This document shows, piece after piece, positions 1 through 10,342 of a stretch of 37,990 bases of DNA. Below the pieces are notes generated by a model. That model worked only from the letters and a program-made list of their open reading frames with translations. It made no database searches and was not told the DNA's origin. Numbering within the stretch: the first letter of the stretch is position 1; every line of letters begins with the position of its first letter. The stretch comes from Calocera cornea HHB12733 (Eukaryota; Basidiomycota; Dacrymycetes; Dacrymycetales; Dacrymycetaceae), in assembly GCA_001632435.1 (NCBI GenBank), contig KV424094.1, positions 18,194 to 56,183 on the forward strand. The letters are read 5' to 3'. The translations under genes were made by a program, and so were the position numbers.

Positions 1-113
1 TGCTGTCCTCGCTGTCCCCCCGCACTCGCGATCAGCGCCCCGCACCAGCCAGCCAGCACACAACCCCCAACCCCCAACCCCGCAAGCCCCTAAAGCCCCA
101 AGCATAGCACCCG

Positions 114-2582
114 ATGCTCGCCCGCCAGCTCACCCCCCGCTCCCTCTCCCGCGCCGCAGCCGCAGCCGGAGCCGTCTCCCCGGCCCGCGCCCTCAGCGTA
201 TGGAGCGCCGTCCCCGCCGGCCCGCCTGATCCTATTCTCGGTACGTCTCTCTTGTGCGGTTGCAGGGTTAGGGTGGGGCGCTCACTGCTGTTCTGTCTGT
301 ATTGTTTGCTCTGCTCTGCTCTCCTCCCTCGCTCGCTCCCGACATTGGCCCCCGCTCGCCCCGCTCGCTCCCCACCCCCAGGCGTAACCGAAGCCTTCCG
401 GGCCGACACCAACCCGCTCAAGATCAACCTCGGCGTCGGGGCGTACCGCGACGGCTCCGGCAAGCCGTACATCCTGCCCTCCGTCGCCGCTGCCGAAGCG
501 GCGTTCGTCGGGCAGGCGGACAAGGAGTACCTGCCCATCACCGGCCTCGCCTCCTTCACGAGCGCGGCGGCCAAGCTGGCGTACGGCGCGGACAGCGCGC
601 CCCTGAAGCAGGGCGCGCTCGCCGTCACCCAGTCCATCTCCGGCACGGGCGCGCTGCGCATCGGCGGGGCCTTCCTCGCGCGCTTCTACCCAAGCAGCAA
701 GACCATCTACCTGCCCACGCCGTCCTGGGGCAACCACACGCCCATCTTCCGCGACTCGGGCCTCGACGTGAAACAGTACCGCTACTTCGACAAGCGCACC
801 GTCGGGCTCGACTGGGCAGGCATGCTCGACGACATCCGCGCCGCCCCGAAAGGGTCCATCATCCTGCTGCACGCGTGTGCGCACAACCCGACCGGGGTCG
901 ACCCGACCCGCGCGCAGTGGGCCGAGCTCTCCCACGTGCTCAAGGAGGGAAACTTGTTCCCCTTCTTCGACATGGCCTACCAGGGCTTTGCGAGCGGGGA
1001 CATCGACGCCGACGCGTTCGCCCCAAGGCACTTTGTGCAGCAGGGACATCAGATCGCCCTGTGTCAGTCGTTTGCAAAGGTGCGTCGCGGGCCGGGCCCG
1101 AGCCAGAGTCCTTCCTTCCCACCTCCCCGCTTCTCCCATTCCTCTCCCTCCCCTCCCCACCGCACCCCATCCCATCTCTCACTCCCGCCCCCGCACCCGC
1201 TAACCCAACCGCAGAACATGGGCCTGTACGGCGAGCGCGTCGGCCTCTTCTCGCTGACCACCTCCTCGCCCGAAGAAAAAGCCCGCGTAGACTCCCAGCT
1301 AAAGATCCTCATCCGCCCGCTCTACTCCAACCCCCCCGTGCACGGCGCGCGCATCGCCAGCGCGATCCTGAATGACCCGGGGCTGTATAAGCAGTGGTGA
1401 GTCGCTTTTCTTGAGCTGGTCCGCCCGTTCGGTGTACACGGGCGGCGGCGGCGTGGGCTTGGGCTTGGGCTTCTGCAGCCGCAACGTCCACGAGCCTTCC
1501 TGCCCTTCCCTTCCCTTCTCTTTCTCTTCCTCCCTCCCCCTTCGCCTTTCACAACCCCACCTGCCCACGCCTGACCCACGCCCAAACACCCTCGCGACTC
1601 GGGCCGCGTCCCGCGCGCTGCCCCCATTCCCCGGCTCAGCGCGGGATGCACATGCACATGCACACGCAAGCGCTCCCGATCTGGCTCTGAAGCTATACGA
1701 CCCTCGCCCGCCTTCCCTCCTTGCTTGCTTGCTTCCTCATTCGTGGCTTCGGTGCCTGCTTCCCTTCTTCCTTGCTTGGTGGTGTACAACCCGCGCGCGC
1801 ACGCTCGTGGCTCAGGCCTCGGCTCACGCGCTCCACCGTCGCGCTTCCTCCCTTCTGTCTTCCATGACCGCCCGCCCGGCTCGTGCACGTTCATGGCTCA
1901 GGCCTCATTTCCTGCGCTGTACCGTCGCGCTTCCTCCCTTCTGTGTTCCGTATCCCACGCCGGCACACCGCCTGCAGGCCCTTGGCGCAGGCTGCGTCAA
2001 GCGCGGCACACGGCCAGCCGGGTGGTCCATCGGGACGCTGTGCGCGCTGAAACTGCGCACCCTACAGCGGGGTGCTTGGGGTGCGCGGTGAGCGGCGGGA
2101 GCAGCCGCTTGCTGCCAGTTGCAGCTGCAGCTGCAGTTACAGTTGTGGGCGCATGCGCTCTTGTTGCTTTCTGCGGCTCCCTCTTCGTGTTCCCTTCCAC
2201 TTCTTCCTTCTTGCATTTGTGTTTCTACTATCTGCTTGCCGTGCACTACTGCACGCCTGTCATCCACTCACCAGCACGCACTCACACCGCTTGCAGGGAG
2301 GGCGAAGTCAAGGGCATGGCCGACCGGATCATCTCGATGCGCACGGCGCTCTACAACCTGCTCACAAACACGCACCACACCCCCGGCGACTGGTCCCACA
2401 TCAAGTCCCAGATCGGCATGTTCTCCTTCACGGGCCTCACCCAGCCCCAGACCGAGGCCCTCGCCGCCAAGCGCAGCGTGTACATGACCAAGGACGGCCG
2501 CATCTCCATGGCCGGCCTGAACGAGGGGAACATCGAGTACTTTGCGGAGAGCGTCGATGGCGCCGTCAAGGGCACGCTCTGA
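114..2582 (+). CDS. AAT1: Mitochondrial aspartate aminotransferase
   Basis: PLP-dependent class I aminotransferase that interconverts aspartate + 2-oxoglutarate with oxaloacetate + glutamate; part of the malate-aspartate shuttle. Exons 114-240, 382-1079, 1215-1396 and 2297-2582 join in frame to 430 residues, the usual length of the mitochondrial precursor. The first ATG opens an arginine-rich, acid-free N-terminus ([19 protein letters not shown]), as expected of a mitochondrial presequence. Family landmarks seen: DPILGVTEAF across intron 1, [26 protein letters not shown], and [16 protein letters not shown] across intron 2, whose Lys275 is the expected PLP Schiff-base lysine and the last codon of exon 2. 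The C-terminus carries [13 protein letters not shown]. Introns are 141, 135 and 900 bp; the last is exceptional for a fungus, yet the protein reads continuously across it ([18 protein letters not shown]). No TATA box is visible in the short upstream piece, which is C/T-rich. Identification is very secure; exon edges are by eye. Confidence 0.95.
1397..2296 (+). other. 900-bp intron 3 of the aspartate aminotransferase gene
   Basis: Starts GTGAGT at 1397 and ends TTGCAG at 2296. The flanking exons give uninterrupted aminotransferase homology, so no exon appears to be missing inside. It is C/T-rich on the coding strand, holds GCTT runs (about 1725-1735), a pair of 60-bp direct repeats, and a CAGTTGCAGCTGCAG stretch near 2115-2135. 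No convincing ORF or RNA gene was seen inside. Confidence 0.85.
1803..1949. repeat. Direct repeat pair inside the long intron
   Basis: Two copies of a roughly 60-bp unit, 1803-1863 and 1888-1949, about 86 bp apart. Both contain TGGCTCAGGCCTC and the identical run CCGTCGCGCTTCCTCCCTTC. The duplication may have helped lengthen the intron. Confidence 0.85.
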
Positions 2583-4910
2583 GCTCCTTCCGCGCTCGGA
2601 GCACGCTGCTGCCTGCGGTGATGCTCGAAAACTAGAAAGGCTTCGCACGGGATAGACCTGTAGACCCCGCTCGGCAAGGACACCCGTGAGGGTGGACACG
2701 GCCGGGCTAATATGCATGCTTGGTAGAGCAGAGAGAATGCATTTCCCCTCTTTATTGTTTCACATCGTCCACGCTGGTGTTTGTGTCGGTGGTGGGTTGT
2801 GTTGCTCTGCTTACACCGAGCGTGAGAGCGAAGGCCTGCGGTGTCCTGTGCTGTCGGCTCTCTGTTGTGGGAACAGACTGGATACACAATTTCAGCCACA
2901 GGACAGCTTGTACAGGCTTTGACAGCAGGGACCAGCTGCAGTGCACATCTTGTACTCAAGCACCATGGGTGGTGGCAAGGGACATAGGCAGTTTGGGCAG
3001 GGGCTCAACTTCTTCTCAATGGCTGCCGGCTCATTTCCAATCAGACGGGTCGGGAATGAGCCAGCAGCTTGGTGAACAAATTGTGGTTTCTACCGGTGCA
3101 ATGTTGTCCTGCAGACCTCGTACTTTGCACCCTTGGAGCGGGCTGAGCGGTCCAAGTAAAGTACAATGATCATGACGCATTGGAGCCAACTATGCGCCTT
3201 TGGACAGTAGTCAAGTGGTTAGGATACAAACATGCTTGAACGGTGAGGGCAGCCGCCCTTCGCCAGACAGAGGATGGAGGACCTCGCGCATTTCACAAAG
3301 GTCTGCTTGCTGCCGCACACCCGCCTGAAGCTCCCTGGCAGCACTCCTCTTCCCTCCCTCGGCATACATCCTCGACGCAGGCACCGTGGGGATTGTGGGT
3401 GCTCCACGCAGAGTGAGTTGATGCGACCGGCCCGCGTCAACGTCGGCCGGGGACGCAGCGATCGATGCCCATGTGTCGTTCCGTGGGCGGTGGGCCCGTT
3501 CGCCGACCGAAGGTGACGACATGCGCGCCTCTGTGTAGGGAAACAATGGCCGTGAGCCAGGCTGCAGCACTGACGAGCGCCTCGCCTGCGACCGCCTGAC
3601 CGCCTGACCATCCTCCTCGCCGTAACGAGTATCACACTGGTCCTGCTGACCAGCGGTCCAACGGACTGTCCGAGGCCGAGCACCCAGCCTCGGGATGTGC
3701 TTCGTCGTCCTATCCCCGGGCCGTAAGCTGAGAGTGGACTGCTGGACAGTCCGACCTGCAGATTGCGCGAGGGCGTCCAGCCCGGAAAGCGAGCCGCTCC
3801 GCCCTTCTGGCTGCGACGGCGGTTGCGGCAGACCGTCTCGCCCAGGATCCCGTCACGCTACTCTTCATGGCGCTTTCAGCTGCGCTGGCGAGCGGTGCAG
3901 CGCCCTGGCCGACGGGCACCCTGTCCGCACTGGGAGAACGTAGCTCTGGTCCGGGCGGGCGCTGGCTCGCTCGCGCGTGAGTCCGGCGGAGGGGAGGAGC
4001 CCGAGGTCGTGGTCGAGGTCGTGGTCGGGGCGCAGACGGAGCAAAGCCAGGTACGCAGGCGTCTTCGGGAGCGCAGAAACAGAAGGGCGATGCACCGCAC
4101 CGCACCGCACCGCCCTGCACTTCGGACAGAAGGCGCCCAGCGTGGGCGCAACACCCGGCGCGCGGTCCACGCGTCCCATCCCATTGCCACATCGGGCGCC
4201 AGGCGCCGAGCGTCCAGCGTCCAGCTCCGACCTCCAGAACGCCGCCAACAGGACGGTCTCTCCTCCTCCTCGCGATCAGTACGCCCGGCCGCGTCGACCC
4301 GACGCGACGCGACTCGACGGAGGAGGAGAGGATCCCAGTGCATTCCGGTGAGCTTCGGGATGGCGCTGGTGCGCTGGCGAGATGCTGCTATCATAGGCGA
4401 GCGCGCCGTCCCTGGCCAGAGGCGCTCGTCCGTCCATGGGATGAGCAAGTCGGCCGGTCCAGGCGGCCAGGCGGGCGCGCCCCTCGCCCGCGTTATGCTC
4501 CCCCCGGGCCGCGCAACGCGAGGCGACGTTCCAGAGTGGGCACGTCGGACCGGAAGGTCGGACGGGCAGCCCCCTCGCTCCCGCTCCCGTGATATACACA
4601 CGGCCTGCCCCGCCCCGCCCCTCGCCGCACTCGAGAAGGAGGCGCCCAGGCAGCCGCAGCGCATCGCACGCAGAGGCGGGGGTTCCCCTGTCCGGTCCGG
4701 CTCGGTCGGTCGGGTGCGTGATCCTTCCGAGCTGGGGCGTCTCCAGCAACGGTACGGCGCATCAGCGCCCTGGCGCACCCCGACCCGGCCGCTGGTGAGC
4801 TGGTGAGCTGGCGGGCGCGAGGGCGGCCGGCCAACCGAGGTGAAGACGGTACTTTCGGGACGCCCCCAGCGCAGGATTGTACCCCGTCCGCCACTCCTCC
4901 CGCTCTGCAT

Positions 4911-5018
4911 GCCAATGCCAATGCCAATCCCCGTGCCCGTGCCCGTGCCAATGCCCGTCCCAATGCCCGTGCCAATGCCAATGCCAATGCCAATCCCCGT
5001 GCCAATGCCCGCGCTCGT
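4911..5018. repeat. Hexamer array, 18 units of SCCAAT / SCCCGT type
   Basis: Exactly 108 bp divide into 18 hexamers, mostly GCCAAT or GCCCGT with CCCCGT and CCCAAT variants. The two unit types alternate in an irregular pattern. All three plus-strand frames stay open and would encode dipeptide repeats (Pro-Met/Pro-Val, Asn-Ala/Arg-Ala, Gln-Cys/Pro-Cys), which explains the misleading ORFs here. Confidence 0.9.
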
Positions 5019-5616
5019 CCGCCTCCCCCTCCCAAAGTCACCTCTCCCAAAAGGGGCCACAACAACCCGCCACAACCCGCCACCGCCCGCCCCCCGCCCG
5101 CTCGCGCACATCTTCCCCAGAGCCGCGTGCGCTCAGAGCCGCCATCTGCCGGGCGCTGCGCGGGGGCGGGAGGGCGGGGGCCGGACAGTCCAGAGCGGGC
5201 GGGGGTAGCTGGTTCGGCCCAAGGGCCAAGGGCCAGCACTCTCCCAGCCCCAGCCGCACCCCAGCCCCAGTCGTCATGGGTATGTGCAAGACACGCAGCG
5301 GCGGCCCACCTCCCACCTCCCACCTCCCTCGCTCACGGCCTCGCGAGCACGGGCTTGGCTGGCCTGTCCAGCGCCCGCTGCCCAGGCTACTCCGAGCGCG
5401 GCGGTGCGGCGAGTGCGAGTGCGAGTGCGTGAGCAGTGTCCCGCCCGCGTGGATCCCTGGAAGGGGTAGGGTGTACTGATGCGGGACTGCCTGCGCGGCA
5501 GACGTCCCGGCCGGCCGGCGGGGGGAGAAGGTGTGCGAGCGGGTGGGGAGAGGGAGTGGATCTTGTGCGGCAGGGCGCGAGGGGCGTGCGCGTGCGAGCG
5601 ATGCTTGCGATGCTTT

Positions 5617-5654
5617 GGGAGTGGGAGTGGGAGTGGGAGGGCGAGGGCGAGGCT
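5617..5654. repeat. GGGAGT / GGGCGA hexamer run
   Basis: Short tandem run of GGGAGT units followed by GGGCGA units; a similar GAGTGC run lies near 5405-5430. Simple sequence in the lipoyl synthase upstream region. Confidence 0.85.
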
Positions 5655-5953
5655 ACGGGGAGTGCGAAAGGGCGGCTTAGTCAGCCCCCACCTCGCTGTC
5701 GGGTTAGGGTGGCGCGGCGCGGGCCCGGCCGGGCGAGGCGAGGGGCGGGTCTGTCAGCGAGCGTGGGCTGCCTGGCTGCCTTGCTTGCTTTTGCTTGTGG
5801 TCGCTTGCGCTTGCACCCTCCGCTCCTCGCTCGCTCAGTGGCTGCGGGCTGCTGCACCTTCCTCCCTCCTTCCACCCGCTCGACCACCCGCCCGTGCGAG
5901 CAAGCGCGTGTCCACCGACTCCCGCTCCGCCCTCCCAGCGCACACCAACGCCC

Positions 5954-7657
5954 ATGACCGTCCGCACCGCGCCCGCGCGCCCGCTCGCCCACCGGCTCAC
6001 AGCCCTCCCACGCCCCGCCCGCCCACGCCCACCGCACCTCGTACGCCCCTCCCTCCTCCTCCCCAACAGCCCACTGACACACCTGCCCTCACTGCTCGCA
6101 GGCCCGCGCCCTCGCCACCCCCTCCCCCTCACCCGCGGGCGAGCAGTCCTTCTCAGCGCGCCTCGCCGCCGGGCCCACTCTGGCGGACTTCATCCGCTCC
6201 CCAAACCCAGACGCAGCCCTCGCATCCGGCATCACCCGCGTCCTCCTCGGCCGCACAGCCCACCCCCGCCTCCCCGCCCACCTCAAGACGTCCATCCCCA
6301 CCGGGTCAAACTACACCAGGATAAAGCGCGACCTCCGCGGCCTCGGGCTTAACACGGTGTGCGAGGAGGCACGCTGCCCCAATATCGGCACCTGCTGGGG
6401 CGGGGGCGCCGCGGCGGACGGCGAGGACGCGGGAAAGAGGACAGCCACGGCTACTATCATGGTGCGTGCTGCTTGCCGCTGGCTTGTGCTTCTCCTTCTC
6501 CTCTGCTTCTACTTTGACGGTCGTCCCCGTCCCCCCGTCCCCCCCACAGCACCCACTAACGCCCTCCCCCTCCAGCTCATGGGCTCCACCTGCACGCGCG
6601 CCTGCCGTTTCTGCAGCGTGTCGACCTCGCGTGCTCCGCCCCCGCTCGACCCGGACGAGCCGGCGCACACGGCCGAGGCGATCGCGCGCTGGGGGCTTGG
6701 GTACATCGTGCTGACCTCTGTGGACCGTGACGACCTGGCTGACAGTGGCGCGGCGCACTTTGCGCAGACGATCGCCAGCATCAAGCGCACGAGCCCGGCC
6801 ATCCTCGTCGAGGCCCTCACGGGCGACTTCAACGGCGTCACCGCGCACATCGACCGCGTCGCACGCGCAGGCCTCGACGTCTACGCACACAACCTCGAGA
6901 CAGTCGAGCGCCTCACACCGACCGTCCGCGACCGACGCGCAAAGTACAGGCAGAGCCTCGCCGTGCTCGAGCGCGCGCGCGAGGCTGGCGCGGCCGTCAC
7001 AAAGACCAGCCTCATGCTCGGCGTCGGCGAGGAGGAGAAGGAGGTCATCCAGACTATGCGCGGTGAGTCGTCGCTTGGTGTTGGCGGGGCTTCTGCTTGG
7101 CCGTGGGTGCTTGGCCCTTGGGCTCTGGCATACGCCGCCTGGGCACTGAGCCGAGCGGACGGCCCCCCCACACCCGTCCCATCCCTTCCTTCCTTCCTTC
7201 CCATCCCGGCAGACTCGACACTATCGATCGCCGAGCGCCTCAGCCCTTCCTTTGCATCCCGTTCTATCGCCCAGCGCGCCCGAGTTCGCGTTCCGTCTCT
7301 TCCCCCCTCCCCTCGCCCTCCCCTCCCAACCCGTACTAACCCCCCTCCCCCCCAGACGCCCTCTCCGCAGGCATCTCCATCCTAACCCTGGGCCAATACA
7401 TGCAGCCGACCAAGCGGCACATGAAAGTGACGCGGTACGTCGCTCCCGCCGAGTTCGACCACTACAAGCGCGAGGCAGACGCCATGGGCTTCCTCTACGT
7501 CGCCAGCGGCCCGCTCGTAAGGAGCAGCTATCGCGCGGGAGAGATGTTCGTAGAGAACGTCTTGCGCCGCAGGGGCGCGCGGGGGGGAGATCAGGAAGAA
7601 GGCACGAGCAGGGCCGCGGCGCACGCGCACGCGCACGCGCACGCGGCCGAGGCTTGA
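5954..7657 (+). CDS. LIP5: Lipoyl synthase, mitochondrial (radical SAM)
   Basis: Inserts two sulfurs into octanoyl groups on lipoyl domains of pyruvate and 2-oxoglutarate dehydrogenases and the glycine cleavage H protein, in mitochondria. Exons 5954-6040, 6102-6461, 6576-7062 and 7356-7657 join to 411 residues. Both iron-sulfur sites are intact: the auxiliary-cluster motif Cys116-x4-Cys121-x5-Cys127 ([12 protein letters not shown]) and the radical-SAM motif Cys155-x3-Cys159-x2-Cys162 (CTRACRFC). The C-terminal RSSY (367-370) that supplies the serine ligand is followed by RAGE. Exon 1 encodes 29 arginine-rich residues without acids, a plausible presequence, and its end joins exon 2 in phase 0, which fixes the start at 5954. 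Introns are 61, 114 and 293 bp; the last has a good TACTAAC branch site at about 7334. The protein ends in an unusual alternating Ala-His tail (about 7619-7648) encoded by a GCGCAC repeat. Function is very secure; exon 1 is the least certain part. Confidence 0.93.
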
Positions 7658-7960
7658 GGCCGAGAGCGAGAGCGAGAGGGAGAGGCGAGAGGCGAGGAAT
7701 AGACACCGTCAGGTCCGGCCAGGAAGGTCGCGCAGTTGGCCTCAACAACTCACGTCCAGCCACTGCCTACGCCTACGCCTACAACCTGAACCGACGCTCC
7801 CCGACCCTGCAGCCCGCTGCCCGCTGCCCGCGAGGCCGCTCAACCCGCTTCGCCTCGGTGGTGAACAGTCCTGTACAGTACATGTACAGTACAGTACTCG
7901 CTGTACGCGCAGTAGACGGTGCGCGGAATGGAATGGATTGAACAGGCGCTTGCTCTGCCG

Positions 7961-8044
7961 TTTGCCGTTTGCCGTTTGCCGTTTGCCGTTTGCCGTTTGC
8001 CGTTTGCCGTTCGCCGTGCGCCGGTCGCCGGTTGCCGTTCGCCG
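7961..8044. repeat. TTTGCCG heptamer array, 12 units
   Basis: Seven perfect TTTGCCG copies followed by five degenerate copies (TTCGCCG, TGCGCCG, GTCGCCG, GTTGCCG, TTCGCCG), exactly 84 bp; one more TCTGCCG-like unit precedes it. The gradient from perfect to degenerate units suggests recent expansion at the left side. Confidence 0.95.
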
Positions 8045-8204
8045 GCCCTCTGCCCATGCTCGCTCGGCTCGGCTCGCGACTGCATACAGTATGCGGCCCT
8101 GCACGCGGTTACGACGGGACGAGCGAGGGCCTCCTCAGGAGGTGGGGATGGACAGGACATTGTACAGTGCACCGGCGTGCTCTGGCGCCAGCGGGCTGGC
8201 CAGC

Positions 8205-8327
8205 AGGACAGGACGGGACAGGACAGGGCTCTGGCTCTGGCTCTGGCTCTGGCTCTGCCCCCCCCCCCCCCGCGAGCAGCCGCTGCTGGCTGCTGGCTGC
8301 TGGCTGCTGGCTGTTAGTTGTTAGTTG
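8205..8327. repeat. Compound microsatellite block
   Basis: Successive short tandem blocks: GGACA units, five GGCTCT hexamers (8227-8256), a run of 14 C (8258-8271), four TGCTGGC heptamers (about 8284-8311) and two TTAGTTG heptamers. A CTG trinucleotide run follows near 8393-8412. Confidence 0.9.
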
Positions 8328-8932
8328 CTCACGCTTCCCGTGCGGGGTCCGGCGGTCGGCACTCGCTCGCGCACACACCGACCGGCGGTCCTGCGCTGCT
8401 GCTGCTGCTGCCGCCCAGTCAGGAAATTGTACAGCAGGTGACCATCGCATCGCATCGCGCCTCTCCGTGCCTGCTGCGCTCGGGCGGACGGGCGAGTGCC
8501 GGCCGGGAAGGAAGGCTGCTGATGCGCTGACCCGTCCGCGTGTCTGGTGCTGGTGGCCAGCGGAGGAGGGGGATGCGCATCGGGCATTGCGAGCTTCGGG
8601 CCTGGACGAGCCTGAGGGACCTGCCGCGGAGGAGAGATGCGCTGCGATGCGTGTTATCCAGCCCCCAGCCCCCCAGTGCCGACCCCGTCCCCCCCCCCGA
8701 ACTGAAAGAGCCATGGCGCGCTGTGAAATGCGGAAATTGGCACCGACGAGCAGCGACAAGATGCAGCGAGCTGGCGATCATCGGCCGGTAGGGCGGATGG
8801 GAGGCCAGCATGTTCAGCTCGTGCGCACCACCTCTTAGGAACACGACTCTAGTTTCTACAGCCTCGGCTGGAGGACGCGTGTATTGCCAAATAGCATCAC
8901 GTTCAGCCATGCATTGTCAGAGCTGTCTTCTA

Positions 8933-9037
8933 GAATACGTCAAAATTCGGGGCGAAAAGCTAGAATACGGTTGGCGTCCACAATAATCGACGCTACGCTC
9001 CCTCTCGTTGGTCATGCGCTGAGCTGTTCCTCATGAA
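8933..9037 (+). repeat. Left terminal inverted repeat of the MITE
   Basis: 105-bp arm, preceded by TA at 8931-8932, matching the right arm in inverted orientation. It contains the second TAGAATACG at 8961 and ends at ...CTCATGAA. Confidence 0.88.
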
Positions 9038-9289
9038 ATCAGTTTTCGTCAAACGAATCATGCTATAGTACTCTGCATCCCGGACGCTCCTGCAACACAG
9101 ACAGTTTGGGAACAAACCGAAGTGAACAGATGACGCTTGGCCTGGAGTCCCGCGGGCAACTTACGATTTCTCCCACATTTCAGTGAGTCCAAGGTTGATT
9201 CAATTCTACACAAGACGTTATGCTACAGAGCTATCTGAGGGTGTGCTTAGGGGTAATCCAATGCAACTCATTAGACGCAATCTTTCGAG

Positions 9290-9394
9290 TTCATGAGCAA
9301 CAGCTCAGCGCGCAACCGACGAGAGGGGCCGTATCATAGATTATTGTGGACCCCAACCGTATTCTAGATTTTCGCCCCGATTTTCGACGTCTTC
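9290..9394 (-). repeat. Right terminal inverted repeat of the MITE
   Basis: 105-bp arm, followed by TA at 9395-9396. The closest match to the left arm is over GGGGCGAAAA and TAGAATACGGTTGG; mismatches concentrate in the middle of the arm. Confidence 0.88.
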
Positions 9395-10170
9395 TAGACG
9401 ATAACTCTACATGATCACCCAACAGAATAGGGAAAGTGTATTCCACGTACTTGGGAGCACCACGGTGCAAAGACGTGCGAGGGCCACTTCCTCAGACACA
9501 AAACGCTGGCCAGATTACGCACTTGGGACGTCGCTGCTCAGCCACGAAGCTATGCTCGATTGGACCGGAACACACCTTGTCGCCGCCCGCGACCCCTTGC
9601 TGCGTCCGTAGGCTATCGGTGAGTCGCTCCGCGTTGAGAGGGTCGGGGTCTCATCGCGCAGGGTAATATAAAATCCAAGAGTCGGCCACACCAGCTTGTG
9701 ATAAGGCCCACACGTTGATCACACAGCGCATAGGCGAGACATCGATGACTTGCCGGAGCCTCGGAGGACAACCATGCGATCCGAAGCGGGCCGGAATGCT
9801 CACGGGGTACACCGTCGACGTTGACTGGAAAAGGCTTCTGCTTGATAATCCAGTGGAGGAACTTGACCCCTGGACAAGAATCTTCATATGAGGTATATTC
9901 CGACTGTATTCCTGCAAAGAGCGAGTTGAACAGACGATCGACGACGGGCGCTTGGCTGTTTTGGATGGCCTGATAGCAGCTCCGAAAAAAAGAGCATTCC
10001 ATTGACTTGATGCCGACAATCGGGGATCTGAATCAGCTGGACAGTCTACCGTCGCGACGTCGCCGGATTTCAAAGGAACAACAACACACCGATGGCCGGG
10101 TGAGACATGGTCATGGTATAATAAGCTGCCGCACGAGCGCCGGTGACTGACGGGCCGAAGATAGAAGCGT

Positions 10171-10180
10171 CGCCGGACCG
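10171..10180. promoter_or_regulatory. CGCCGGACCG, copy 1 of a repeated promoter word
   Basis: The identical 10-mer CGCCGGACCG occurs again at 10343-10352, both upstream of the transporter at 10564. The core CGG-A-CCG is a palindromic CGG triplet pair, the half-site type bound by fungal Zn2Cys6 regulators. The role is inferred only. Confidence 0.3.
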
Positions 10181-10342
10181 ACTGTGAGCCAATCGCTACC
10201 GATGTGTGCGTCCTTGCCTGATGTGGAGTCGTCTTCACATTCACAAAGTTGGCGTTCCTGCCTGTCACTTTGACGTGAAGGTTGCCGACTGGGATGGATA
10301 ACAAAGAACCCTGTTCTGATCCCGTTGATGTAAGGGGGTACG

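Larger units (their letters stand above)
2583..5953. other. 3.4-kb GC-rich intergenic region without a credible gene
   Basis: The first about 600 bp are of mixed composition and probably include the aminotransferase 3' UTR; from about 3.3 kb the DNA is very GC-rich. Long open frames occur on both strands (for example 3763-4806 plus and 3876-5111 minus), but they overlap each other, have arginine/proline/glycine-rich low-complexity translations and show no domain, so I treat them as GC-driven chance ORFs. The stretch contains hexamer microsatellites. The last few hundred bases are the lipoyl synthase promoter and are C/T-rich. Confidence 0.7.
7658..8932. other. Microsatellite-rich intergenic DNA after lipoyl synthase
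   Basis: No gene recognised. It starts with GAGAGC/GAGGCGA runs, has several TGTACAGTAC words around 7868-7900, then a heptamer array, homopolymer C and CTG runs. Open frames here are repeat-driven and lack domains. Confidence 0.7.
8933..9394. mobile_element. MITE, 462 bp, with 105-bp terminal inverted repeats and TA duplication
   Basis: The left end (8933-9037) and the reverse complement of the right end (9290-9394) align without gaps over 105 bp with about 15 mismatches by my count (about 86% identity). Each end starts GAA(T/G)ACGTC and shares CGGGGCGAAAA, CTAGAATACGGTTGG and GTCCACAATAATC. A TA dinucleotide flanks both ends (8931-8932 and 9395-9396), the target-site signature of Tc1/mariner-like transposition. 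The 252-bp interior has no ORF of note, so this is a non-autonomous element. The terminal repeat carries two TAGAATACG words 30 bp apart, possibly transposase-binding sites. Confidence 0.88.

Noticed and set aside
3763..4806. Plus-strand open frame of 347 codons
   Set aside because: Low-complexity Arg/Pro/Ala translation typical of very GC-rich non-coding DNA, with no recognisable motif or splice support.
3876..5111. Long minus-strand open frame (411 codons) with a Gly-Ile dipeptide repeat
   Set aside because: The repeat is the reverse reading of the hexamer microsatellite at 4911-5018. The rest is Arg/Gly/Pro-rich, overlaps an equally long plus-strand frame, and has no domain.
6357..7385. 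Unspliced 342-codon reading of lipoyl synthase
   Set aside because: It starts at GTG inside the enzyme and reads through an in-frame intron into the next intron. The spliced model recovers the presequence and the C-terminal RSSY motif.
7961..8044. Heptamer array considered as telomeric or CRISPR-like repeat
   Set aside because: The unit is not of the TTAGGG type, there are no unique spacers, and it is a plain microsatellite between genes.
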